From: Microbacterium ginsengisoli
GTDB taxonomy: Bacteria; Actinomycetota; Actinomycetes; Actinomycetales; Microbacteriaceae
NCBI RefSeq assembly: GCF_000956535.1
Contig: NZ_JYIY01000068.1
Coordinates: 1-64,000 of the forward strand
Direction: 5' to 3'
Length of the DNA: 64,000 nucleotides
A program made the position numbers and the translations under genes. The notes beneath the pieces were generated by a model. That model was not told the DNA's origin. It made no database searches and was given only the letters and a program-made list of their open reading frames with translations. Positions 9,542 to 17,574 of the stretch are shown one piece after another (the first letter of the stretch is position 1; every line of letters begins with the position of its first letter).

Positions 9542-9575
9542 CGAAGGGGGGATGCCACGTGGCATCCCCCCCTTC
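9542..9575. terminator. Bidirectional intrinsic terminator
   Basis: Near-perfect inverted repeat of about 17 bp per arm (CGAAGGGGGGATGCCAC and its complement, with one bulged C) and essentially no loop. It lies between the convergent TDT transporter and HU genes and can serve both. Confidence 0.8.
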
Positions 9576-9591
9576 GCGGAGTCGAGAAGAC

Positions 9592-9879
9592 TTACTTGAC
9601 GGCAGCCTTCAGCTTCGAGCCCGCGGTCACCTTGACGCGCTTGCCCGCGGCGATCTTGATCTCGGCGCCGGTCTGGGGGTTGCGACCGGTGCGAGCGGCG
9701 GTCTCGACCTGCTCGAAGGCGATCCAACCGGGGATCGAGACCTTCGCGCCCTTGGCGACGCTCTCGGCGACCGTGGCGAACAGGGAGTCGAGCACACCCG
9801 AGACCGTGGCCTGGCTCTGACCCGTTGCGCTCGCGATGCTCGCGACGAGTTCGGTCTTGGTGATGGACTTGTCGGCCAT
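9592..9879 (-). CDS. hup: HU-family nucleoid protein
   Basis: A 95-residue histone-like DNA-binding protein that bends and compacts DNA as a dimer. Motifs: MADKSITKTELVASIA at the N-terminus and the arm region GRNPQTGAEIKI, typical of HU beta-ribbon arms that enter the minor groove. It lacks the long Lys/Ala-rich C-terminal tail found in mycobacterial HupB. A strong ribosome binding site (GGAGG) precedes the ATG. Monocistronic, with its own promoter upstream and the hairpin terminator downstream. Confidence 0.96.
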   Translation of the reverse strand: MADKSITKTELVASIASATGQSQATVSGVLDSLFATVAESVAKGAKVSIPGWIAFEQVETAARTGRNPQTGAEIKIAAGKRVKVTAGSKLKAAVK

Positions 9880-9921
9880 GTGGTTCCTCCAGGCGCCGAA
9901 GCGCCTCTTGTCTGGGTCCGG

Positions 9922-10644
9922 TCACCCGAGGGTGCCCGGTGTGGTCGGGTTCGACCGTGCTCGAATATACCCACTTTCCGCGTGATTCCGGGGATTTTCC
10001 GCACTTTGACGGATCGGTGGCGGCGTGTCACGAGGCGCGTGACGCTCGTGGGGCTGCTGTGACTGCTGATCAGGCCGGTGCGCGCGGATCACCTCGTACG
10101 CGGTGCGCGCGAGGTCAGGCGTGACGAGGTCGGGACCGTCGAGATACCCGCCGACGAGCGCAGCATCCCGCAGGAGGACGAGGGAGGCCGCCACCTCGCG
10201 CGGACGGACGAGGCCGGCTGCGCCAGCGAGGTCGGCGAGGGTGGTGCGGAACCACGACCGGTGCTCGTCGATCAGGCGGCGCACAGGTCCTTCCTCGGGG
10301 TACTCCGCCGCGGCGTTGATGAACGGACATCCGCGCGTGTGCCGCAGGCGCACGTCGTCGGCGATCCCGCCGACCACGAGGTCGAGGAGGATCCCCGGGT
10401 CATCGGACGCGGTCGCCGCCTCGGCGAAGAGCGCCCGCAGTTGCGCGTCCTCCCCTTCGAGGTAGGCCAGCACGAGGCCCTCCTTGCCGGCGAACTGCTT
10501 GTAGAGGGTCGCGCGGGTCACCGACGCGTGCTCGATGATGCGATCGACGCCGACCGCATGGATCCCCTCGGAGTAGAACAGCGTCGTCGCCGCCTCCAGC
10601 AGGCGGGTCCGAGCCGAGGGGCGGTCCGCTGTTGCAGTGCTCAT
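9922..10644 (-). CDS. TetR/AcrR-family repressor
   Basis: A 240-residue regulator. The N-terminal helix-turn-helix (VDRIIEHASVTRATLYKQF) is typical of TetR proteins, and the C-terminal ligand domain contains HTRGCPFINAAAEYP, as in repressors of oxidoreductase or hydrolase genes. ATG 10644 faces the divergent alpha/beta hydrolase across a 103-bp gap that carries a TetR-type palindrome, so it probably represses that gene and itself. The last 45-50 residues are rich in Pro, Gln and Arg and run into the HU promoter; they look like an unconserved extension, perhaps from loss of an earlier stop codon. Confidence 0.88.
   Translation of the reverse strand: MSTATADRPSARTRLLEAATTLFYSEGIHAVGVDRIIEHASVTRATLYKQFAGKEGLVLAYLEGEDAQLRALFAEAATASDDPGILLDLVVGGIADDVRLRHTRGCPFINAAAEYPEEGPVRRLIDEHRSWFRTTLADLAGAAGLVRPREVAASLVLLRDAALVGGYLDGPDLVTPDLARTAYEVIRAHRPDQQSQQPHERHAPRDTPPPIRQSAENPRNHAESGYIRARSNPTTPGTLG
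9964..9969 (-). promoter_or_regulatory. Probable -10 element of the HU gene
   Basis: Reads TATATT on the minus strand, one of the few AT-rich hexamers in this region, about 85 nt upstream of the HU start. No clear -35 hexamer was found. It lies inside the 3' end of the upstream TetR reading frame. Confidence 0.4.
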
Positions 10645-10687
10645 GTGATCCTCCGCGATCCATCGTGCCAGCCGGTGGTGGAATCGC

Positions 10688-10716
10688 TTGAATAGATAGA
10701 ACGTTCGGTCTACTCT
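10688..10716 (+). promoter_or_regulatory. Promoter with TetR-type operator
   Basis: A -35 hexamer TTGAAT (10688-10693) and a -10 hexamer TACTCT (10711-10716) are 17 bp apart and drive the hydrolase. Between them TAGAACGTTCGGTCTA (10697-10712) is an inverted repeat, symmetric at 12 of 16 positions and of the form bound by TetR dimers. A bound repressor would occlude the spacer. Confidence 0.6.
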
Positions 10717-10747
10717 GATCGTACGCCACCCCCACGAGGAGAAACCG

Positions 10748-11566
10748 ATGACCGATACGACCACACCGCCCGTCCTGCTCATCCACGGACTGTGGATGAC
10801 CCCACTGAGCTGGCACACGTGGGCGGGTCGATTCCGCGACGCCGGGCATGAGGTCATCGTGCCCGGCTGGCCCGGGATCGATGACCGCTCCGTCGCCGAC
10901 ATCCGGCGCGATCCCTCCGCCCTGCGCGGCATCGGCATCCGGCAGATCGTCGACCACTACGACGCGATCATCCGGGCACTCCCGGTGAAGCCCATCATCA
11001 TGGGCCACTCATTCGGCGGCCTCTTCACACAGATGCTCGCCGACCGCGGACTGGGCGCCGCCTACGTCGCCGTCACGCCCGGGCAGCCCGCCGGCATCAC
11101 GACACTGCCGGCGTCGACACTGTGGACGGGCACCCCGATCCTGTCCAACCCGTTCGGTCGCAACGGCGCCTCGCCGCTGTCCAAGGGCCACTTCCACTTC
11201 ACCTTCGGCAACGACCTCGACCGCGCCGCATCCGATGACCTCTGGGAGCAGTTCGCCGTGCCGTCGTACAACAGGGTGTTCTTCGAAGGGGTTGCGGCGG
11301 CCTTCTCCGAGAAGAAGGGCGCGAGCCACGTCGACTACGCCCGCACCGACCGCGCTCCCCTGCTGGTGATCACCGGGTCGCGGGACCACGTGGTGCCCCC
11401 GGCGATCGGGCGCGCGATCGTGAAGAAGTACCGCTCGTCTGGGAGTCCCGCCGTGGTCGATTACCGCGAGTACGAGGGGCGCACCCACCGCATCGTGAGC
11501 CAGGAGGGATGGGAGGAGGTCGCGGACGACTCGCTGGCGTGGGCCGTCACGCACGCACGTGGCTGA
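10748..11566 (+). CDS. Alpha/beta hydrolase
   Basis: A 272-residue cytosolic hydrolase of the lipase/esterase-like fold. The oxyanion loop begins VLLIHGLWMT. The nucleophile elbow is GHSFGG (Ser, about residue 86). The acid is the Asp in VITGSRDHVVPP, and the catalytic His is in GRTHRIVSQ. The natural substrate is unknown. It is divergent from a TetR gene whose operator overlaps its promoter, which implies induction by a ligand, possibly its own substrate or an antimicrobial compound. Confidence 0.88.
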   Translation: MTDTTTPPVLLIHGLWMTPLSWHTWAGRFRDAGHEVIVPGWPGIDDRSVADIRRDPSALRGIGIRQIVDHYDAIIRALPVKPIIMGHSFGGLFTQMLADRGLGAAYVAVTPGQPAGITTLPASTLWTGTPILSNPFGRNGASPLSKGHFHFTFGNDLDRAASDDLWEQFAVPSYNRVFFEGVAAAFSEKKGASHVDYARTDRAPLLVITGSRDHVVPPAIGRAIVKKYRSSGSPAVVDYREYEGRTHRIVSQEGWEEVADDSLAWAVTHARG

Positions 11567-11649
11567 GCCCGCGGGCGCCGGGCCGCGGCTGCGCCCCGGC
11601 GCTGCGCTGCGCCGCGCCCGGTCGGCGCTCGGCCGATGCGCCGCTGTGG

Positions 11650-12318
11650 CTACGACGCCGGGCCGAGGGTGAACCACTCGCCCTCGGAGATCACCGACAC
11701 CTCGCCGTCGACGACCGAGATCGCGGACTCATCGTCGAGCACGTACGCGGGCAGCTCGAGCGTCGCCGCCCATTTCTGGGCGGCCTCCCTCGTGTTCGTG
11801 GGGAAGACGTCGAGGTGCGGGAAGATCGCGAAGTCGACGAGGCCGAGGGTCGTGTCATCCGGCGCCTGCGCCCAGGCGATGAACTCCCGACCGATGCGCG
11901 GCGTCATGACCATGCTGCCCGCGCTGACGCCCACCCATACCGTGTCGTGCAGTTCGGGGAGGAGCTCCAGCAGGCCGGACTCCCGCATCCAGTGCGCGAG
12001 GAAGGTGGCGTCGCCGCCGTCGACGAGCAGCACGTCCGCGGCGCGCACCCACTCCTGCCAGCGCTCGACGCCGATCGACGGAAGATAGGCGAGTTCGAGC
12101 ACGCCGAGCGTGCGCCACGGCATCGACGTCATGCCGCCCCACGGCGGGAGGCCGGTGATGAACCCGCGCACCGACTCGGGCCCGCACATCGTGTGGCCCC
12201 ACTGCGCGGTGGGAATGCAGAGAGCGGATGCCTCAGCCACCGGCTTGCCCACCATGTCGACCAGGGCGCGCTCGATGCTGTCGTTGCGGATCCCGCCCGA
12301 CGTCAGCAACAGCTTCAT
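11650..12318 (-). CDS. Peptidase E-like protein (S51 / type 1 GATase-like)
   Basis: A 222-residue protein of the peptidase S51 family, which shares the class I glutamine amidotransferase fold but uses serine. The nucleophile is the Ser in WVGVSAGSMVM, and VLLVDGGDATFL is the conserved strand before it. Family enzymes cleave Asp-X dipeptides; whether this one does is not shown. The gene is separated by about 200 bp from a divergent small ORF and has no operon partner. Confidence 0.85.
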   Translation of the reverse strand: MKLLLTSGGIRNDSIERALVDMVGKPVAEASALCIPTAQWGHTMCGPESVRGFITGLPPWGGMTSMPWRTLGVLELAYLPSIGVERWQEWVRAADVLLVDGGDATFLAHWMRESGLLELLPELHDTVWVGVSAGSMVMTPRIGREFIAWAQAPDDTTLGLVDFAIFPHLDVFPTNTREAAQKWAATLELPAYVLDDESAISVVDGEVSVISEGEWFTLGPAS

Positions 12319-12457
12319 GGAGCCCCCCGGGGTCGATGCGGCGCGCGTGCGCCGCTGCCCTCGACCTTAGGACCCCGGGACGGCCGGGACGAGGCCCGCT
12401 GTGGATACGCCGGGGACAACGGCTCCGCTCTTCGCCGCGCCCTGCCGTTCTGCCACA

Positions 12458-12471
12458 CTCGGTGCACCGAG
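12458..12471. promoter_or_regulatory. Perfect 14-bp palindrome upstream of the 54-aa ORF
   Basis: CTCGGTGCACCGAG is fully self-complementary. It sits 44 bp before ATG 12515. A second inverted pair, GCCGGC-4nt-GCCGGC (12482-12497), follows. It could be an operator or an mRNA hairpin; no clear promoter hexamers were found beside it. Confidence 0.35.
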
Positions 12472-12514
12472 CCCCCGACCCGCCGGCGACAGCCGGCACG
12501 ATCCGAGGAGCACC

Positions 12515-12679
12515 ATGGCACGCCACGACCGCCCGTCCGCCCGCACCGAGACCCTGCCGCCCGATCCCTTCGAGGGAAGCGTCTCGTCGGCGGAGTCGCA
12601 CACGCACACCGACCCGCACGACGAGCTGCTGCGCACGCTGCCCTACCCGAACTGGCTCGGCGCCGGTCTCATCTGCTGA
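12515..12679 (+). CDS. Small protein of unknown function (54 aa)
   Basis: ATG 12515 is preceded by GAGGAG at good spacing, and the frame ends just before a strong terminator, so this small ORF is likely real. The peptide is hydrophilic (His, Asp, Ser, Thr and Pro rich) for about 40 residues and then ends in the motif LPYPNWLGAGLIC, hydrophobic with a terminal cysteine. There is no signal peptide or transmembrane segment. No family is recognised. The ending is unusual enough to consider a modified-peptide precursor or a lipid- or metal-attached tail, but no maturation gene is adjacent. Confidence 0.55.
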   Translation: MARHDRPSARTETLPPDPFEGSVSSAESHTHTDPHDELLRTLPYPNWLGAGLIC

Positions 12680-12694
12680 CGTCCCCGCGAACGA

Positions 12695-12726
12695 CGAAGC
12701 CCCCGAGGTCTCCCTCGGGGGCTTCG
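12695..12726. terminator. Bidirectional intrinsic terminator
   Basis: A 14-bp inverted repeat built on CGAAGCCCCCGAG and its complement, with a 4-nt loop. It lies between the stop of the 54-aa ORF and the stop of rpsN and fits termination of both. Confidence 0.8.
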
Positions 12727-12740
12727 TGCGAATCGGCTGC

Positions 12741-13046
12741 TTACCAGCTCGACTTGGTCACACCGGGCAGCTCGCCACGGTGGGCCATGTCGCGGAAGCG
12801 CACACGCGAGATGCCGAACTTCGTCAGCACACCGCGGGGGCGACCGTCGATGACGTCGCGCGAACGCAGACGCACCGGCGAGGCGTTACGGGGCAGCTTC
12901 TGCAGGCCGACGCGGGCGGCCTCACGCTGCTCGTCGGTCGACGTCGGGTCGACGAGCGCCCTCTTCAGCTCGGCACGCTTCGCGGCGTAGCGCTCGACGA
13001 CGACCTTGCGCTGCTCGTTACGAGCGATCTTGCTCTTCTTGGCCAT
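12741..13046 (-). CDS. rpsN: 30S ribosomal protein S14 (zinc-free form)
   Basis: A 101-residue long-form S14 with the C-terminal LPGVTKSSW typical of the family. The CxxC zinc pairs of the short form are absent, so this is the zinc-independent type that binds 16S rRNA in the 30S head. It is the last gene of rpmB-rpmG-rpsN (3 bp after rpmG) and is followed by a hairpin terminator. In several actinobacteria this gene set is the zinc-starvation paralogue; no Zur box is visible here, so it may be the only copy. Confidence 0.97.
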   Translation of the reverse strand: MAKKSKIARNEQRKVVVERYAAKRAELKRALVDPTSTDEQREAARVGLQKLPRNASPVRLRSRDVIDGRPRGVLTKFGISRVRFRDMAHRGELPGVTKSSW

Positions 13047-13049
13047 GGG

Positions 13050-13220
13050 TCAGCGCTCCTCTCGGAACTCGACGTGCTTGCGCACGATGGGGTCGTACTT
13101 CTTCAGCACGATGCGGTCGGGGTTGTTGCGGCGGTTCTTGCGCGTCACGTAGGTGTATCCCGTGCCGGCGGTCGAACGCAGCTTGATGATCGGACGGATG
13201 TCCTGGGCCTTCTTCGCCAT
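13050..13220 (-). CDS. rpmG: 50S ribosomal protein L33
   Basis: A 56-residue protein, [20 protein letters not shown] onward, ending KHVEFREER. It has no cysteine, so it is the zinc-free form of L33. The ATG overlaps the rpmB stop by one base and the stop is three bases before rpsN, which indicates tight translational coupling. Confidence 0.96.
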   Translation of the reverse strand: MAKKAQDIRPIIKLRSTAGTGYTYVTRKNRRNNPDRIVLKKYDPIVRKHVEFREER

Positions 13221-13456
13221 TAGAGCTTCACACCCTTCGCGAGGAGGTCCTTGACGACCGACTCGATGCCGCGGGCGTCGATCACCTTGATGCCCTTGGC
13301 GGACACCGTGAGGGTGACCTTACGACCGAGCGACGGAACGTAGTAGGTCTTCTTCTGCACGTTCGGGTCGAAGCGGCGCTTCGTCCGGCGGTGCGAGTGC
13401 GAGATGTTGTGACCGAAGCCGGGAACCGCTCCAGTCACCTGGCACACTGCGGCCAT
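13220..13456 (-). CDS. rpmB: 50S ribosomal protein L28
   Basis: A 78-residue L28 with the typical [19 protein letters not shown] and [10 protein letters not shown] motifs. A single cysteine is present, so the zinc ribbon of C+ L28 is missing. The ATG at 13456 is chosen because it gives the family length; upstream in-frame codons are not conserved. First gene of the ribosomal operon, with a leader of about 130 nt carrying a hairpin 20 nt upstream of the start. Confidence 0.96.
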   Translation of the reverse strand: MAAVCQVTGAVPGFGHNISHSHRRTKRRFDPNVQKKTYYVPSLGRKVTLTVSAKGIKVIDARGIESVVKDLLAKGVKL

Positions 13457-13476
13457 GGTGAGTCTCCTTCTGTACC

Positions 13477-13496
13477 GTGGCACCGGACGGTGCCAC
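13477..13496 (-). promoter_or_regulatory. Leader hairpin upstream of rpmB
   Basis: GTGGCACCG and CGGTGCCAC form a 9-bp perfect inverted repeat with a 2-nt centre, located 20 nt before the rpmB start in the mRNA leader. The position suits autoregulation by a ribosomal protein, though this is inference. Confidence 0.4.
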
Positions 13497-13595
13497 CCAA
13501 GATCCCTTGTCTGCACCCAGCCGGACACCCGCCATCTCTGGCGCGGGTCGCGGGGAGGGTACGAGCTGCGTGCTGGAGTGCGCGCAGACAAAAGG

Positions 13596-14318
13596 TCAGT
13601 CTAGCACGCTCGGCGTGTCGGCTTGACGAGCCGGTTGGCGCGGATCGCGCGGCCCGGCGCCACGACCCCAGCGGAACACCGAGACCGTCGGCTCGGTCGG
13701 CAGCCAGAACCGCCACGGGTAGAGGTCGGTGCCGGCAGGTCCTGCCACCCCGACCCGCGGGCCGCTCGCGACCGGCGACAGCGGCCGCTCCGGCAGCAGC
13801 AGACGTGCGCGGGCACCGCCGCACGGCTGCGCCGTCAGTGCGTCGAGGCCGTCGTGAATCGGATGCCGCAGCCCGGCCGCCTTCGCGAGGCGCCCCGGAC
13901 CACGGGCGAGCTCCCGCGCCGCGACGGGCGCGCCTGCACTGCCGAGCCGGCGACGGGAGGCGGCATCCGCCCCGCTGATCACCTCGCCCGCACGCAGCAG
14001 CACCGCACCTGCGACCCCCTCGGGGCCGCACACCACGTTGACGCACGAGTGGATGCCGTGGCTGAGGTAGACGTAGAGGAGTCCAGCGCGTCCCCACATC
14101 GTCGCGTTGCGCGCGGTCGGTCCGCTGCGGGCGTGGGACGCCGGATCGGGAACGTCACCGGTGCCGAGGCCGTGGTAGGCCTCGACCTCGGTGATGCGCA
14201 CGGCGACCGTCTCACCCCCGACACCGACGTGGAGAACCGCACCGAGCAGTCGGGGCGCGACCTCGAGCGGGAGGCCGGCGAGGTCCGAGGGCGTCGCCGG
14301 GCGGAGGCCGTCGCTCAC
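13596..14318 (-). CDS. 3-methyladenine DNA glycosylase (AAG/Mpg type)
   Basis: Base excision repair enzyme that removes alkylated purines, of the animal AAG fold. Visible motifs: [11 protein letters not shown] with the catalytic glutamate, [37 protein letters not shown] and VLLRAGEVI. The 240 residues are slightly longer than usual because of a Pro/Arg-rich tail. GTG 14318 overlaps the stop of the preceding gene (GTGA), so it is translated as the distal cistron of the leftward series, which begins with transport genes. The pairing with an Ig/propeller protein is probably positional. Confidence 0.92.
   Translation of the reverse strand: MSDGLRPATPSDLAGLPLEVAPRLLGAVLHVGVGGETVAVRITEVEAYHGLGTGDVPDPASHARSGPTARNATMWGRAGLLYVYLSHGIHSCVNVVCGPEGVAGAVLLRAGEVISGADAASRRRLGSAGAPVAARELARGPGRLAKAAGLRHPIHDGLDALTAQPCGGARARLLLPERPLSPVASGPRVGVAGPAGTDLYPWRFWLPTEPTVSVFRWGRGAGPRDPRQPARQADTPSVLD
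13598..13603 (-). promoter_or_regulatory. Probable -10 element of the rpmB operon
   Basis: Reads TAGACT on the minus strand, overlapping the last codon of the upstream glycosylase gene, and would give a leader of about 135 nt. No convincing -35 hexamer was seen. Confidence 0.45.
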
Positions 14319-15733
14319 TCGATCGGCACCTGACACCACGAGATGTCGAACGCCGACAGCTTCGACACCTCCTTGCCGGTGTCGAGGTCGATGATGTGCG
14401 TCTCGACCGTGCCGGGCACCGGGTACTCGTAGGTGGTCACGTACGGGTTCTGTGCGACGTTGGGTGCGATGAGCACCGCGGCGTAGCGGGCGCTCGGCGA
14501 CGTGCAGACCTGCAGCACCGCGTCGGTGGCCGCGGAGGTGTACACCACCGATGACGTGCCGTTGGCGAGCACCCGGAAGATCTCGGTGCCGGTGGTGGCG
14601 CCGTTCGTGACCTGCGCGTACTGCCGGAGCGTCGTCGTGGCGGTGAGCGGCGTCACGGTGCCGGCGAAGCCGGCGACGTTGGGCGGGTCGGTGAGCAGAG
14701 TCTGCGCCCCGCTCGTGAGGTCGATCGAGTATGTGCCGTCGGGTCGCTCGATGATCGCCGACGTGCTGCCGCGGGCGATGCCGTCGATGCTCGCCGCGCT
14801 GCCCAGGTCGACGGGGTCCTTGCCCGCCGAGGAGGCGAGCAGCAGCCGGCCGTCGAAGGTGAGCACCAGGATGTTGTCGGTGCCGGGCACGAACCGCCAC
14901 TGCGCGACGCTCGGAGACACCCCGCTCAGCGCGATCCGCGTAGGCGGGGCGGCGGCGTCCTGCAGCGCCAGCGAGTCGGTGTACAGCACGCTCGCGTCCC
15001 CGGAGGTCTTCGAGACGTTCGCGTCGGTGAAGGTGTATCCGATGACCTCGCCGCGGTCGGCGACGCCCAGATCGCGGATGTCGCCCGCGCCCGGCAGCGG
15101 AAGGGTGCGCGCGTTCGCGCCGTCGAGGTCGGTGACGATGAGCTCGGGCTTGTCGTCGGCGGTGCGCACCGACATCACGAGGTGCTGGCTCGTCGCCCGG
15201 AAGTCCTCGATGTGGGGGTTCTCGAAGACGGGGACCGCCTGGGCACCGTCGAGCCCGGTGCGGAAGATCGTGTCGGTGCCGCTGCCGCGCTTGAGCATGA
15301 AGACCGACAACGCGGGCGTGTGGAAGCTCTCGGTGAGCGTCGTCACCGGACCTCCGCCGATGCCGACCACCCCGTGGACGGTGACGGTGTACTGCGTGTC
15401 GTCGTAGAGGGCGTTCGAGAAGCGCACGCCGATGTCGCGCCCCGACGTCTGCACGGTGAACGACGCGGCAGGCGTGACGGTGACCTGCGAGGTCTCCACC
15501 TTCTGCAGCGACTGCGAGGTGGTGAGGATGACGCGGGCACCGCCGGCCTCGACAGCCGCCTGCGGATCGACCGACACCGCCGTCACACGCGGACCCTGCA
15601 CGCTCGACACCGCCGCGCCCGCGAGCGCGACGACGCCGAGCACCGCGATCACGGCGGCGAATCCGATGCCGAACGCACGCCGGCGACGGCGACTGCGACC
15701 CGAACGGGTACGGAGTGCCGGGTCAGTACTCAT
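14315..15733 (-). CDS. Membrane-anchored protein with Ig-like and propeller-like repeats
   Basis: A 472-residue protein. A basic N-terminus (RSRRRRRAFG) precedes one hydrophobic segment (about residues 22-45), so the rest is probably outside the membrane. Residues about 50-130 resemble a bacterial Ig-like fold (ILTTSQSLQKVETSQVTVTP). The larger C-terminal part has repeated short beta-strand blocks such as GANARTLPLPGAGDIRDLG, consistent with a beta-propeller. No enzyme motif is recognised. It overlaps the TIGR03943 gene by 11 bp and the glycosylase gene by 4 bp, so it belongs to the same transcript. Confidence 0.75.
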   Translation of the reverse strand: MSTDPALRTRSGRSRRRRRAFGIGFAAVIAVLGVVALAGAAVSSVQGPRVTAVSVDPQAAVEAGGARVILTTSQSLQKVETSQVTVTPAASFTVQTSGRDIGVRFSNALYDDTQYTVTVHGVVGIGGGPVTTLTESFHTPALSVFMLKRGSGTDTIFRTGLDGAQAVPVFENPHIEDFRATSQHLVMSVRTADDKPELIVTDLDGANARTLPLPGAGDIRDLGVADRGEVIGYTFTDANVSKTSGDASVLYTDSLALQDAAAPPTRIALSGVSPSVAQWRFVPGTDNILVLTFDGRLLLASSAGKDPVDLGSAASIDGIARGSTSAIIERPDGTYSIDLTSGAQTLLTDPPNVAGFAGTVTPLTATTTLRQYAQVTNGATTGTEIFRVLANGTSSVVYTSAATDAVLQVCTSPSARYAAVLIAPNVAQNPYVTTYEYPVPGTVETHIIDLDTGKEVSKLSAFDISWCQVPIE

Positions 15734-16538
15734 ACGGATCCTGCGGCTGGGCGATCGGTGTCACGCTCGAGGCGACGATCTCGAGCTTTCCGGTGTCGGA
15801 CGCCGCGCGTACCGTGCCCTTGACATCGACCCACTGGCCGGTGGTCGGTGTCGAGTCCGCCCCCGCGATCGTCAGGCTCGCGGTCTGCGCATCGATGACG
15901 CAGTGCGTGATGACCAGCCGTGTCAGATCGAACGCCCCGCCGTTCTGCGCGGGGGTCACGAAGCCGATCAGCGACACGGTGCGACCCTCGAACACCTCGG
16001 TGCTCGTCGCGGTCGCGAACACGCTGGCCCAGTCGCCGACCCCGAAGGTGGCCGTGTCGCCCGTGCTGGCGAGGGTGATCGTGTCGGATCCCGCGAACAG
16101 GGGCGCAGCGCCCACGTTGCGCGACTGCGCGAGCTCGGCGCTGAGGGATGCCGGGGGCACGACGACGATCGCGACCGCCACCGCCGTCGCGATGGCCCCG
16201 CCGATCGCGGTCGCGCCGAGCCCCACCCACGCGCGCACCCCGCGGCGGGGCGCGTGCGGGTGGTCGTGCGCGTGGTCGTGGTCGTGGTCGTGATGCGCGG
16301 CATCCGCCACCGCACCGTGGTCATGACCGTGGTCGGCCTCGGCCCCGAGGGGCAGCGCGAAGCTGAGCACTGCGCCGATCAGCACGACGAACGCCATGGG
16401 CACCGCGAACCAGTACGACGACGGGTTGATGTAGAGGGCGAGCTGGCCGGTGAGCCAGAGCACGATCGTCGCGACCGCGAGGAGGGAGGCGATGCCCGCG
16501 CCCATCCACCGGGAGAAGAGAGCCGACGACCTACGCAA
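15723..16538 (-). CDS. TIGR03943-family putative permease subunit
   Basis: A 271-residue protein with two N-terminal hydrophobic helices, a cytoplasmic or periplasmic loop very rich in histidine (AHHDHDHDHAHDHPHAP), another helix and a soluble C-terminal domain containing THCVIDAQTAS. It pairs with the DUF318 permease immediately upstream, an arrangement conserved in Gram-positive bacteria and often under zinc control. The His-rich loop suggests metal binding. The start appears to be TTG 16538, which keeps the conserved RW near the N-terminus; ATG 16505 would cut it off. Confidence 0.85.
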   Translation of the reverse strand: MRRSSALFSRWMGAGIASLLAVATIVLWLTGQLALYINPSSYWFAVPMAFVVLIGAVLSFALPLGAEADHGHDHGAVADAAHHDHDHDHAHDHPHAPRRGVRAWVGLGATAIGGAIATAVAVAIVVVPPASLSAELAQSRNVGAAPLFAGSDTITLASTGDTATFGVGDWASVFATATSTEVFEGRTVSLIGFVTPAQNGGAFDLTRLVITHCVIDAQTASLTIAGADSTPTTGQWVDVKGTVRAASDTGKLEIVASSVTPIAQPQDPYEY

Positions 16539-17574
16539 CGAGGTTCACCACCAGACCCAGCACGAACGCGAACAGCACGACGACGACGACCGTGCCCGCG
16601 AGTACGCGTGCCGTGAACGTCGTGCGCATGAGGGCGATCATCTTGACGTCGACGAGCGGACCGACCAGCAGGAAGGCGACGATCGCGCCCGGGGTGAACG
16701 TCGACGCGAAGGACAGGGCGAAGAACGCGTCCACGTTCGAGCAGATCGAGACGATCATCGCGAGGATCATCATCGCCACGATCGAGAGCACCGGGTTCGA
16801 GCCGATGGCGAGAAGCGCCTCGCGCGGCACCAGAACCTGCACCGCCCCGGCGAGCGCCGAGCCGATCACCAAAGCCGGCATGACCGCGCGCAGCTCCACG
16901 AGGAACTGCGCCAGCGAGCGGCGCCAGCGCCCGCCCGACTCGGTCTCGACGATCTCGCAGGTCGCCCGGAACCGATCGGTCAGCAGCGCGTCGGGGTCGG
17001 GGTGGCGGCTGTAGAGCCAGCCGATGAGGTTCGCGACGACGAATCCGCCGAGCAGGCGAGCTACGAGGATGCCGTCGTCGAACCCGAATGCCTGGTTCGT
17101 GGTGATGATGACGATCGGGTTCACGATCGGGGCGGCGACGAGGAAGGTGAGCGTCTCCGACACCGCGAACCCTCGCATCAGCAGCCCCCGCGCGAACGGC
17201 ACGTTGCCGCACTCGCACACGGGGATCAGCATGCCGAGCAGCGACAGCACCGCCCGGCGGGCCCAGGCGCGGCGCGGCATCCATCTCTCGATCGCTCCCG
17301 GCGGCACCCACACCTGCACGACGATCGACAGCAGCACACCGAGCGCCACGAAGGGCAGCGACTCGATCAGCACGCTGATCGCGAGGGTCAGGCCGTCCTG
17401 CGCGCGGGTCGGGAGGGAGATGTCGAGCGCGCCCGGAACCAGCAGGTTGACGGCGAAGACGACACCGACCACGATCGCGCCGATGAGCAGGGCGCCGGCG
17501 ATGCGTCCGGGCGCGCGACGGGGCTCCGGTGCCGGGGTCGACCGGCGCACCCGGGCGCGTTCAGCCGTTGTCAC
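16531..17574 (-). CDS. DUF318/YraQ-family permease
   Basis: A 347-residue integral membrane protein with about eight hydrophobic segments. Conserved features are PVCECGNVPFARGLL and, late in the protein, SICSNVDAFFALSFA, both containing cysteines typical of the predicted permease family PF03773. The substrate is not established; linkage to Zur and to a His-rich partner suggests a divalent metal or metal complex. GTG 17574 starts inside the 3' end of zur (14-bp overlap), so expression should follow the zinc regulator. Confidence 0.88.
   Translation of the reverse strand: MTTAERARVRRSTPAPEPRRAPGRIAGALLIGAIVVGVVFAVNLLVPGALDISLPTRAQDGLTLAISVLIESLPFVALGVLLSIVVQVWVPPGAIERWMPRRAWARRAVLSLLGMLIPVCECGNVPFARGLLMRGFAVSETLTFLVAAPIVNPIVIITTNQAFGFDDGILVARLLGGFVVANLIGWLYSRHPDPDALLTDRFRATCEIVETESGGRWRRSLAQFLVELRAVMPALVIGSALAGAVQVLVPREALLAIGSNPVLSIVAMMILAMIVSICSNVDAFFALSFASTFTPGAIVAFLLVGPLVDVKMIALMRTTFTARVLAGTVVVVVLFAFVLGLVVNLVA

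Noticed and set aside
9542..9575. Perfect-looking palindrome as a repressor operator
   Set aside because: It lies between two convergent stop codons, where a terminator is expected.
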